Below are positions 1 to 5,119 of a DNA stretch of 6,010 bases, in pieces. Numbering within the stretch: the first letter of the stretch is position 1; each line of letters opens with the position of its first letter. The translations under genes were made by a program, and so were the position numbers. The notes under the pieces were generated by a model. That model was not told the DNA's origin and did no database searches. It saw nothing but the letters and a program-made list of their open reading frames with translations. This DNA is from Bifidobacteriaceae bacterium (GTDB lineage: Bacteria; Actinomycetota; Actinomycetes; Actinomycetales; WQXJ01): contig JAITJY010000362.1 in assembly GCA_031278675.1 (NCBI GenBank), positions 1 to 6,010 of the forward strand. The letters are read 5' to 3'.

Positions 1-180
1 GTCCCCTCGCCGGTCCCGCCCCCGACACACCCGGCAGCGCCCGCGCTTTCGGCACCGCAGGTCCCCTCGCCGGTCCCGCCCCCGACACACCCGGCAGCGC
101 CCGCGCTCCCGGCACCGCAGGTCCCCTCGCCGGTCCCGCTCTCGGCACACCCGACACACCCGGCACCCTCGCCGCCCAGC
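1..180 (+). repeat. 60-bp tandem repeat inside the ATPase coding sequence
   Basis: Positions 1-60 and 61-120 are identical except for two adjacent bases (48-49 TT against 108-109 CC). A third copy starts at 121, matches for about 19 bases and then degenerates. Since 60 is a multiple of three, each copy adds 20 residues (PLAGPAPDTPG...GTAG) without changing the frame; the two-base change turns Phe into Pro. The array may continue to the left of the window. Copy number could vary by slippage or recombination without breaking the gene. Confidence 0.95.
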
Positions 181-599
181 TCACCCCCGCCGAATGGCTC
201 GAACGGGTGGGGTTGGAGGCCGCCGATGCCGCGCGCTTCCCCGGCTCGTTTTCGGGGGGGCAACGCCAGCGCATCGCCATCGCCCGCGCGCTGGCCGCAG
301 AGCCGAGCCTGCTGATCGCCGACGAGCCGATCTCCTCTCTCGACGCCTCGACGCAGGCCCGGGTGGCGGGAATCATGTGCCAATTGGCGGCGGAACAGGA
401 CGTGGCGTTGCTGTTCATCTCTCACGACCTGTCGATTGTGCGGCTGATTGCCGACCGGCTTTTGGTGATGGTCAAAGGCGAGATTGTCGAAGATGGCCCA
501 ACCGACCGGGTCTGGGGCGAACCGCGCCACCCTTATACGCGCCAACTCCTTGCTTCCATCCCCAAACCTGATGGCCTGGGAATCCTCCCGGGCACGTGA
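1..599 (+). CDS. Peptide-type ABC transporter ATP-binding protein, C-terminal part (5' end outside window)
   Basis: This is the ATPase that would power an oligopeptide/dipeptide-class importer on the cytoplasmic face of the membrane. The frame is open from the left edge (first whole codon at 3) to TGA at 597-599. Seen in order: a Pro/Ala/Gly-rich tandem repeat (3-180), a helical segment EWLERVGLEAADA, the ABC signature FSGGQRQR (249-272), Walker B LLIADEP (309-329) with catalytic Glu at 324-326, D-loop SSLD (333-344), H-loop His at 423-425 and the oligopeptide-class HPY motif (528-536). Walker A and the Q-loop must lie upstream of the window. The protein stops about 20 residues after HPY, so it lacks the Cys-containing tail that many OppD/OppF proteins carry. 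The repeat falls where the helical subdomain loop would be and is unusual for the family. A binding-protein gene follows 84 bp downstream. Whether this is a single ATPase or the second half of a fused double ATPase cannot be seen. Confidence 0.92.
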   Translation, partial: PLAGPAPDTPGSARAFGTAGPLAGPAPDTPGSARAPGTAGPLAGPALGTPDTPGTLAAQLTPAEWLERVGLEAADAARFPGSFSGGQRQRIAIARALAAEPSLLIADEPISSLDASTQARVAGIMCQLAAEQDVALLFISHDLSIVRLIADRLLVMVKGEIVEDGPTDRVWGEPRHPYTRQLLASIPKPDGLGILPGT

Positions 600-609
600 C
601 CCAATTAGA

Positions 610-660
610 GAACCAAACGGATAAACCAAACGGATAAACCAAACGGATAAACGAAACTGT
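610..660. repeat. 13-bp tandem repeat between the ATPase and binding-protein genes
   Basis: The unit aaaccaaacggat is perfect at 623-635 and 636-648. The copy at 610-622 differs only in its first base, and 649-660 is a decayed fourth copy (aaacgaaactgt). The array is A-rich in an otherwise GC-rich window and fills most of the 84-bp gap, ending about 15 bases before the Shine-Dalgarno sequence of the binding-protein gene. It could be a set of protein-binding iterons, an unstructured translation-enhancing leader, or simple slippage product; the sequence does not decide. Confidence 0.9.
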
Positions 661-674
661 AAGAGCCCAACCCT

Positions 675-681
675 AGGAGAG
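675..681 (+). promoter_or_regulatory. Ribosome binding site of the binding-protein gene
   Basis: AGGAGAG lies just ahead of the ATG at 684. The spacing is short but usable. It supports 684 as the start, together with the Lys/Lys/Arg signal-peptide N-terminus that begins there. Confidence 0.75.
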
Positions 682-683
682 AC

Positions 684-2252
684 ATGAACAAGAAACGCTT
701 ACTCACCGGCCTGGCTCTGATGGCCGCCAGTGCCCTGGTCGTGGCCGGCTGCGGCGACACCGGGACCGACTCGACCGGAGATGGCGAAAAAACGCTGGTG
801 ATTGACGCCACTTTTGACGCTTTCGACACGACCGACCCAGCCCGCGAACGTTCTTCGATGGGCGGTCTCAGCATCAAGGCGATGTACGAATCGCTGATCA
901 CGTTCGACGGCGGCGACGTGTCCAAGACGGTGCCTGGCCTGGCCACCATGACCGTCAACGACGAATACACCGAGTTCACTTTCAAGTTGGACACCACACG
1001 CAAGTTTGTTTCGGGGGCAACACTTACGGTGGACGATGCCGTCTACACACTTGAGCGCGCCCGGAGCCTTGACACTCTCAACTCGCCGTATCTCGCGAAT
1101 TTGACGTTCACCAAGACGGACGAAGAGACGTTGACCATCACGTCTCCCACACCGCGCCCTGAATTGCCGGGTGTTCTGGGGTCGAGTTGGGCCGGCATTG
1201 TGGAAAAGAAGGTGGTCGAGGAGAACGGCGGCACCATGGGTGAGGGTGACACCGCTGACAAGTGGTTCAACACGGCTACCGCCGGGACCGGCCCGTACAC
1301 CATTGACCGGGCGGATTTCTCCTCTGAACTGGTGCTCAAGAGGAACCCGAATTACAACGGCGACAAGCCGGCCGGCTATGACCGCATTATTTTGCGGAAG
1401 GCTGACACATCGACCCAGTTGATGTCCCTGCAAGCGGGCGATGCGCAAATGGTGCTCGACATTTCCCCGTCTGAAGCGGCCACCTTGGACGCGAGTATGG
1501 TGCTCTCGACGCCATCGTTGTCCAGTATTTATCTGTTGACCAACTTCGATTTCTTCGGCTATGAGGGACTGACGGGGTTGCGCGCTGCGATCGACTATGA
1601 CGCGCTGGTGGCGCAGGCTGGTGCCGGTGCTCAACAACTCAACTCGATTATCCCGTTCCAGTTTGCCGGTGCGGCGCCTGAATCGGCCCGCCTGAAGCGG
1701 GATTTGGCGGTCGCTGAGCCGATCGCCAGTGCGTTCGGGGAGACGATTGACCTGTCTTATCTGTCTGATGCGACAATCTACGGGTTGCAGTTCACGTCTC
1801 TGGCGGAAATGCTCCAAGCGCAGCTTCAGGAAGCCGGTTTCAAGGTCGAACTCAAACCCACCCCTGGTTCGGTGTTCTGGGCGGACTATATGGCCGGCAC
1901 CATTGAGGTGGGTCTGGCTTACTGGCTGCCGGAGTACCTCGATCCGGCCGGTTATCTGGTGTTCGCGCCGAAGAATCAATGGGCCGAGGAGAATGTGTTC
2001 GGCGATGTTTATGCGAACTGGACTCAGGCCAGCCCGGAGTTCACTGAAACCATTGGCGAGTGCTACACGCTGGTTGACCCGGCGGCGCGTAACGCCGCCT
2101 TCGCTAAGTGGGGTGAGTTGTCCAACAAGGAGTCGGCTTATGTCCCACTGTTCCAACCTGCCGTCAACATTGGCCATGCCGCTGAAGTGGAAGGAATTGT
2201 ATACAACGGCATGTGGACGGTAGATGTCGGCTACCTCAAGCCGGCGTCCTGA
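684..2252 (+). CDS. ABC transporter substrate-binding lipoprotein, family 5 (peptide/nickel/opine type)
   Basis: This is the extracellular receptor of a peptide-class ABC importer, 522 residues, a normal length for SBP family 5. The N-terminus MNKKR is followed by a hydrophobic stretch and the lipobox VAGC, with Cys23 the predicted lipid-anchored residue; a Gly/Asp/Thr-rich linker follows. Family hallmarks seen: LTVDDAVYTLERAR (about 114-127), TGPY...LVLKRNPNYNGDKP (about 202-230), AIDYDALV, LAEMLQAQLQEAGFKVELK (about 373-391) and YWLPEYLDP (413-421), which match the usual conserved blocks of this fold. The start is fixed by the SD at 675-681 and the signal peptide. It lies directly downstream of a same-strand peptide-type ATPase, so the two likely serve one transporter, although no permease genes are in view. 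The substrate cannot be assigned. The stop codon coincides with the first unit of a 10-bp repeat array. Confidence 0.95.
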   Translation: MNKKRLLTGLALMAASALVVAGCGDTGTDSTGDGEKTLVIDATFDAFDTTDPARERSSMGGLSIKAMYESLITFDGGDVSKTVPGLATMTVNDEYTEFTFKLDTTRKFVSGATLTVDDAVYTLERARSLDTLNSPYLANLTFTKTDEETLTITSPTPRPELPGVLGSSWAGIVEKKVVEENGGTMGEGDTADKWFNTATAGTGPYTIDRADFSSELVLKRNPNYNGDKPAGYDRIILRKADTSTQLMSLQAGDAQMVLDISPSEAATLDASMVLSTPSLSSIYLLTNFDFFGYEGLTGLRAAIDYDALVAQAGAGAQQLNSIIPFQFAGAAPESARLKRDLAVAEPIASAFGETIDLSYLSDATIYGLQFTSLAEMLQAQLQEAGFKVELKPTPGSVFWADYMAGTIEVGLAYWLPEYLDPAGYLVFAPKNQWAEENVFGDVYANWTQASPEFTETIGECYTLVDPAARNAAFAKWGELSNKESAYVPLFQPAVNIGHAAEVEGIVYNGMWTVDVGYLKPAS

Positions 2253-2300
2253 CCGCTCCTGACCGCTCCTCACAGCTCCTGACCGCTCCTGACCGCTCAG
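2251..2300. repeat. 10-bp tandem repeat starting on the stop codon of the binding-protein gene
   Basis: The unit gaccgctcct occurs at 2251, 2261 and 2281. There is a variant at 2271 (cacagctcct) and a last copy at 2291 ending in ag, giving five contiguous units. The first unit supplies part of the TGA stop, and other units carry further TGA triplets, so changes in copy number would not alter the protein. The function is unknown. It lies immediately before the hairpin at 2307-2376. Confidence 0.92.
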
Positions 2301-2306
2301 GCCGGA

Positions 2307-2376
2307 GTCGGCCCCGGCTGACCAAGGCGCGCAGCCACATTGCGCGCCTCCCCCCTTAGAGTCAGCCGGGGCCGGC
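2307..2376. terminator. Long nested hairpin after the binding-protein gene, probable terminator
   Basis: The outer arms 2307-2322 and 2361-2376 are complementary at 15 of 16 positions (core ggccccggctgac / gtcagccggggcc). Inside them a second perfect 9-bp stem is formed by aggcgcgca (2325-2333) and tgcgcgcct (2341-2349) with a 7-base loop. There is no clear U-tract, as is common for actinobacterial hairpin terminators. It lies about 55 bases past the stop of the binding-protein gene, between converging genes, and could act in both directions. Confidence 0.75.
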
Positions 2377-2422
2377 GTTTCCGCAGGCCAGCGCAAGGCC
2401 GCTACGGAAATCTATTCAATTT

Positions 2423-2484
2423 GGGTCCCCGGCGCACGCGCCCGGGAGGGTGTAGCCCGCCCTCCTGGGACGCTACTTGGACCC
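2423..2484. other. Composite inverted repeat, possible RNA hairpin or terminator
   Basis: cccgggaggg (2441-2450) can pair with ccctcctggg (2460-2469) over ten positions, one of them a G-U wobble, around a 9-base loop. An outer pair gggtcc (2423-2428) and ggaccc (2479-2484) encloses it. It could be a second terminator between the converging genes or a small structured RNA; there is no promoter evidence for the latter. Confidence 0.45.
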
Positions 2485-2509
2485 GTCCCCGAAGGGTGCA
2501 GGAGGCGGC

Positions 2510-2560
2510 CCCGCACGTCGCCCGCACGTCGCCCGCCCGTCGCCCGCCCGTCGCCCGCGC
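2510..2560. repeat. 11-bp GC-rich tandem array
   Basis: cccgcacgtcg occurs at 2510 and 2521, and cccgcccgtcg at 2532 and 2543, followed by a partial unit. The octamer gtcgcccg recurs at 2517, 2528, 2539 and 2550 at 11-base spacing, then again at 2584 and 2611. The two sequence versions are grouped in pairs, which suggests stepwise duplication. Near-helical-turn spacing would suit repeated protein binding on one DNA face, but no known factor is recognised. Confidence 0.88.
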
Positions 2561-2636
2561 GCCCGGACGCCAGGCCTGTGCGGGTCGCCCGAGACGACCT
2601 GGAACGGTACGTCGCCCGCGCGCCTGGGCGCCAGGC
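2550..2636. repeat. Direct repeat pair, about 26 bp, 61-bp period
   Basis: 2550-2575 and 2611-2636 agree at 24 of 26 positions, both starting gtcgcccgcgcgcc and ending cgccaggc. The second copy is a better inverted repeat than the first. It continues the repeat-rich character of this gap. Confidence 0.75.
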
Positions 2637-2638
2637 GC
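2620..2638 (-). terminator. Hairpin downstream of actP, candidate terminator
   Basis: gcgcctgg (2620-2627) and ccaggcgc (2631-2638) form a perfect 8-bp stem around a 3-base loop, beginning 26 bases beyond the actP stop codon on the minus strand. There is no U-tract. Position and GC content fit an actinobacterial terminator, but the repeat-rich surroundings make chance pairing possible. Confidence 0.5.
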
Positions 2639-2663
2639 ACGCTGCCCGCGCGAACCCAGCCCA

Positions 2664-4352
2664 CTAATGATCAATCGCCTTTTCCGCACCGACTCCGGTC
2701 AGGGCGCGGACGTCCATCTCGGCTTCCCTGGCCGGGTCGTCTTCGCTCTTGGTCAAGACGGTGCCGGCCACGGCCAACAAGAAGCCGAGGGGGATCGACA
2801 CGATCCCTGGGTTGGACAGCGGGATGAACGCGAAGTCCGCCTCGGGCAACATGGCTGTCGGCGAACCGGAGACGACCTTGGAAAACGTGATGATCACCAG
2901 AGCAGAAATCAGCCCGCCGTACATTGACCAGAGCGCACCGTTGGTGGAGAAGCGTTTCCAATAGAGCGAAAACACAATGGTCGGGAGGTTGGCGGAGGCC
3001 GCCACGGCGAATGCGAGCGAGACCAGAAACGCAATGTTTTGGTCTTTAGCGGCGATCCCACCAACAATTGCGATCAGGCCAATCACCACCACGGTGGCTT
3101 TGGCCACGCGTACCTCGGCCCCGGGGGCAACCCGTCCCTGCTTGATCACATTGGTGTAAATGTCATGCGCGAACGAGGTCGCGGCGGTGATCGCCAGCCC
3201 GGCCACCACCGCCAAGATGGTGGCGAAGGCGACTGCTGCCATGATGCCCAGCATCCAGGGGCCGCCTAGGGCTGCCGCCACCACCGGTGCTGCGGCGTTG
3301 GAGCCGCCGGGCACACCGGACCCTTTGAGCCAGGTTCCTGGGGGGAACATGTAGGCTGCGGCATAGCCCAGCACCAGTGTGAACACGTAGAACAATCCGA
3401 TCAGGAAAATGGACCAGACCACGGATTTGCGGGCTTCTTTGGCGGACGGCACCGTGTAGAACCGCATCAGCACGTGCGGCAGGCCTGCGGTGCCCAGGAC
3501 CAATGCCAAACCGAGCGAGATGAAGTCGATTTTCGCCCAGTTGCTCCCGCCGTATTTCAGGCCGGGATTCAGCATCGCGTCTTTGGCGTGGCCACCGGCT
3601 TCCATGAAGGCTCCGGTGTTTTCCACGACCCGGCCCAGCAGTTCGGACAGGCTGAACCCGTTGATGGCCAGCACCCAGATGGTTGTGACGGCTGCACCCG
3701 CAATCAGCAGTACCGCTTTGATCATCTGCACCCAGGTGGTGCCTTTCATGCCGCCGATCAGCACGTAGATGATCATCAGCACGCCGACCACGGCGATTAC
3801 CACGGATTGCATGGAGCTTTGGGTGATCCCGAGGAGCAGCGAGACGAGTCCGCCGGCGCCGGCCATCTGCGCCAGCAGATAGAAGAAGGTCACCGCCAGG
3901 GTGGTGATGGCGGCGGCCACCCTGATTGGCCGCGGGCGCAGCCGGAAGGCCAGCACGTCCGCCATGGTGAACTTGCCAGTGTTCCGCATCAGCTCCGCCA
4001 CCAGCAGCAACGCCACCAGCCAGGCGACCAGGAAGCCGATCGAGTAGAGGAATCCGTCGTAGCCGGCGGTGGCGATGGCGCCGACTATGCCCAAGAAGGA
4101 GGCGGCGCTGAGGTAGTCGCCGGAGATGGCGAGGCCGTTCTGGGCGCCGGAGAAGGACCGGCCGCCGGCGAAGAACTCCTCGCCGGAGGAATGCTTGGCC
4201 CCGCCGCCGCCTTTGATCACAATGAACAAGGTGACGGCCACGAAGGCCAAGAAGATGGAGATGTTGATGGCCGGCTCGCCCGGGCTGGTCGGGTCCAGGT
4301 CCGCCAACGCCAGGTCGGCCAGCGCCAGTGAGGTTTGGGCGGCCGGGGTCAT
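2664..4352 (-). CDS. actP: Cation/acetate symporter ActP (sodium:solute symporter family)
   Basis: An inner-membrane secondary transporter, 562 residues, that takes up acetate and related short monocarboxylates with a cation. It closely resembles E. coli ActP as I recall it. The shared blocks are QNGLAISGDYLSAASFLG (71-88), AGYDGFLYSIGFLVAW (96-111), FYLLAQMAGAG (157-167), GGMKGTTWVQMIKAVLL (200-216), LGTAGLPHVLMRFYTV (286-301), AFATILAVVAGLA (375-387) and DQNIAFLVSLAFAVAASANLP (437-457). Many hydrophobic helices are present, consistent with the usual 13-segment topology. The ATG at 4352 overlaps the stop of the upstream DUF485 gene by 4 bp (ATGA), implying translational coupling. The N-terminus carries a small internal duplication (LALADLALADLD). 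Actinobacterial homologues such as MctC of Corynebacterium also move propionate and pyruvate, so acetate alone is not certain. Regulation is discussed at the sites between 4957 and 5073. Confidence 0.96.
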   Translation of the reverse strand: MTPAAQTSLALADLALADLDPTSPGEPAINISIFLAFVAVTLFIVIKGGGGAKHSSGEEFFAGGRSFSGAQNGLAISGDYLSAASFLGIVGAIATAGYDGFLYSIGFLVAWLVALLLVAELMRNTGKFTMADVLAFRLRPRPIRVAAAITTLAVTFFYLLAQMAGAGGLVSLLLGITQSSMQSVVIAVVGVLMIIYVLIGGMKGTTWVQMIKAVLLIAGAAVTTIWVLAINGFSLSELLGRVVENTGAFMEAGGHAKDAMLNPGLKYGGSNWAKIDFISLGLALVLGTAGLPHVLMRFYTVPSAKEARKSVVWSIFLIGLFYVFTLVLGYAAAYMFPPGTWLKGSGVPGGSNAAAPVVAAALGGPWMLGIMAAVAFATILAVVAGLAITAATSFAHDIYTNVIKQGRVAPGAEVRVAKATVVVIGLIAIVGGIAAKDQNIAFLVSLAFAVAASANLPTIVFSLYWKRFSTNGALWSMYGGLISALVIITFSKVVSGSPTAMLPEADFAFIPLSNPGIVSIPLGFLLAVAGTVLTKSEDDPAREAEMDVRALTGVGAEKAIDH

Positions 4353-4702
4353 GACGCCGCCCCTGCGGCGGTTTCGATTTCCTGGCGGATGGCGGCGGCC
4401 TCCGGGTCCAGTTTTTGATTGGCGAACCAGACGTAGAGCCCGGTCGCGGCGAAAGTGGTGGCGATCTGGGCCAAACCCAACACGACCGCCCAGTTGACGT
4501 CGCCGAAGACCTTGGCGGACATAAGGTCCGTGGCCCAGGAGGCCAGGAGCACATAGGCGATGTACCAGGCCAGCCCGGCGGCGACGGCTGGGATGACGAA
4601 CCGGCGGTGGGTCGCGCGCAGCCGCCGGAACTGCGCCGAGTCCTCGATGGCGACGTAGTCGACGCCCCCGGCCGCCTCCCCGGGCCTTGAATCCTGTCCC
4701 AT
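4349..4702 (-). CDS. DUF485 membrane protein, partner of ActP (YjcH-like)
   Basis: A 117-residue inner-membrane protein of the DUF485 family, which is found next to acetate symporter genes in many bacteria, including yjcH-actP of E. coli. After a soluble, charged N-terminus come a conserved-looking FRRLRATHRRFVIPAV run, a first membrane segment (about 35-57) and a second (about 70-94), then a short charged C-terminal helix. The start is well supported by AAGGAGG at 4713-4707, four bases before the ATG at 4702. Its stop overlaps the actP start by 4 bp. The molecular role of DUF485 is not established; an accessory role for the symporter is inferred from gene pairing. It is the first gene of the operon, so the signals upstream of it control both genes. 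Confidence 0.93.
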   Translation of the reverse strand: MGQDSRPGEAAGGVDYVAIEDSAQFRRLRATHRRFVIPAVAAGLAWYIAYVLLASWATDLMSAKVFGDVNWAVVLGLAQIATTFAATGLYVWFANQKLDPEAAAIRQEIETAAGAAS

Positions 4703-4706
4703 GGTT

Positions 4707-4713
4707 CCTCCTT
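4707..4713 (-). promoter_or_regulatory. Strong ribosome binding site of the DUF485 gene
   Basis: Read on the minus strand this is AAGGAGG, a full match to the anti-Shine-Dalgarno core, four bases before the ATG at 4702-4700. It fixes the start and suggests efficient translation. Confidence 0.9.
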
Positions 4714-4785
4714 CGGTGGATGCGGCCGCCCGCCGAGTTTGCGTTCGGAGGTCACTGGGACGTTGCTCGCGCTTTCCCCCGACTT

Positions 4786-4946
4786 AGCCTCGATCCACCG
4801 ATCCTCGCCTACTGCGCCGCCCCAGCCAGGCCCGCTGGACGCCCCTGACCAGCTCAACAGGCCTCCAGCCTGCCATCGCCGGCCAGGAACGCCCATCGCA
4901 CCGGTCTGGTGCTGCTCGCTACGGCGATCATCGGTGGATCGAGGCT
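4786..4946. repeat. 17-bp perfect inverted repeat pair, 127 bp apart
   Basis: agcctcgatccaccgat at 4786-4802 has its exact reverse complement at 4930-4946. A shorter related string, tcggtggat, also occurs at 4713-4721 beside the ribosome binding site. The arms could close a long stem in the leader RNA of the actP operon, be paired operators, or be the ends of a small non-coding insertion. I see no clear target-site duplication and no transposase. Confidence 0.8.
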
Positions 4947-4956
4947 TAGCGAACGG

Positions 4957-4976
4957 GATGGGCCTTTAGTCCCATC
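4957..4976. promoter_or_regulatory. DosR/DevR-like palindromic box
   Basis: The 20-bp sequence is gat + GGGCCTTTAGTCCC + atc. Its core at 4960-4973 matches the mycobacterial DosR core GGGACTWWAGTCCC at 13 of 14 positions, and the flanking gat/atc extend the symmetry. DosR-type regulators answer to hypoxia, NO and CO in mycobacteria and relatives; whether this organism has one is not visible. The site lies 255 bp upstream of the DUF485 start. It could also be a plain hairpin (gatggg / cccatc). Confidence 0.55.
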
Positions 4977-5036
4977 ACTGCGGTCTAAGGTAACCCGCGG
5001 GTCAAGGTTTCGCCAAGTCAGAAGCAGCTTTGGGGC

Positions 5037-5054
5037 GTGTGATTTTGCTCACAC
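5037..5054. promoter_or_regulatory. CRP/GlxR-type operator (TGTGA-N6-TCACA)
   Basis: GTGTGA-ttttgc-TCACAC is a perfect 6+6 dyad containing TGTGA-N6-TCACA, the consensus half-sites of cAMP receptor proteins (CRP in E. coli and mycobacteria, GlxR in corynebacteria). The central dinucleotide is not the TA favoured by GlxR. It sits 335 bp upstream of the DUF485-actP operon and about 130 bp beyond the end of vapC, so the acetate operon is the only plausible target. Acetate uptake and activation genes are known cAMP-receptor targets in several bacteria. If transcription started near 4980, the dyad would centre near -65. Confidence 0.72.
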
Positions 5055-5059
5055 TTCCC

Positions 5060-5073
5060 CGGCCCTTGGTCCC
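5060..5073. promoter_or_regulatory. Second DosR-like box
   Basis: On the minus strand this reads GGGACCAAGGGCCG and agrees with the box at 4960-4973 at 11 of 14 positions. It retains the GGGAC half-site but is less symmetric. It lies 6 bases beyond the CRP-type dyad, so the two boxes bracket that dyad. Support comes mainly from pairing with the first box. Confidence 0.4.
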
Positions 5074-5079
5074 GCCACT

Positions 5080-5119
5080 GTGGACGATGCCGCCCGGCCG
5101 GGTGGGCGGCATCGTCCAC
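5080..5119 (-). terminator. Strong hairpin ending the vapBC operon
   Basis: gtggacgatgccgccc (5080-5095) and its exact complement at 5104-5119 form a perfect 16-bp stem with an 8-base loop, 64 bases beyond the vapC stop on the minus strand. No U-tract follows. It most likely terminates vapBC transcription and insulates the actP control region. Confidence 0.78.

Larger units (their letters stand above)
2377..2663. other. Gene-free, GC-rich convergent intergenic region
   Basis: I see no credible gene here. The open frames crossing it are made of Arg/Ala/Pro-rich translations of repeats, have no ribosome binding site and resemble no family. It holds a short AT-rich patch (about 2407-2424), a hairpin at 2441-2469, the 11-bp array at 2510-2560 with further gtcgcccg copies, a 26-bp direct repeat and a hairpin at 2620-2638. 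Together with 2253-2376 it forms a 411-bp gap between the convergent binding-protein and actP genes. Confidence 0.7.

Noticed and set aside
1..180. CRISPR array
   Set aside because: The 60-bp units are contiguous without unique spacers and keep an ATPase reading frame open, so this is a coding tandem repeat.
699..2396. 565-codon open frame on the minus strand opposite the binding-protein gene
   Set aside because: It lies fully antisense to a well-supported lipoprotein gene. Its translation is Arg/Gly/Val/His-rich with no recognisable domain, it begins in the repeat array and it has no ribosome binding site. High GC content creates such frames.
2340..2927. 195-codon plus-strand frame across the convergent gap
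   Set aside because: It begins inside the nested hairpin, is mostly translated repeats and then runs antisense into actP; nothing supports expression.
3474..4331. 285-codon plus-strand frame opposite actP
   Set aside because: Gln/Gly/His/Asp-rich shadow translation of a membrane-protein gene, with no start signal.
3163..4896. 577-codon minus-strand frame overlapping actP and DUF485
   Set aside because: It is a frame-shifted reading of the same strand, Arg/Pro/Gly/His-rich, without membrane segments or a family match; the actP and DUF485 frames explain the region.
4783..4949. Small insertion element (MITE) bounded by the 17-bp inverted repeats
   Set aside because: Not accepted as a call: no convincing target-site duplication at the outer ends and no other copy in the window. 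It is kept only as one reading of the inverted repeat.
4987..5016. Sigma70-like promoter for DUF485-actP (TTGGCG, 18 bases, TACCTT on the minus strand)
   Set aside because: Only partial matches to both hexamers. It is mentioned as a possible start but is too weak to list as a feature.
5031..5036. RamA-type motif tggggc beside the CRP-like dyad
   Set aside because: A six-base G-run motif is expected often by chance in GC-rich DNA, and RamA is documented mainly in corynebacteria.
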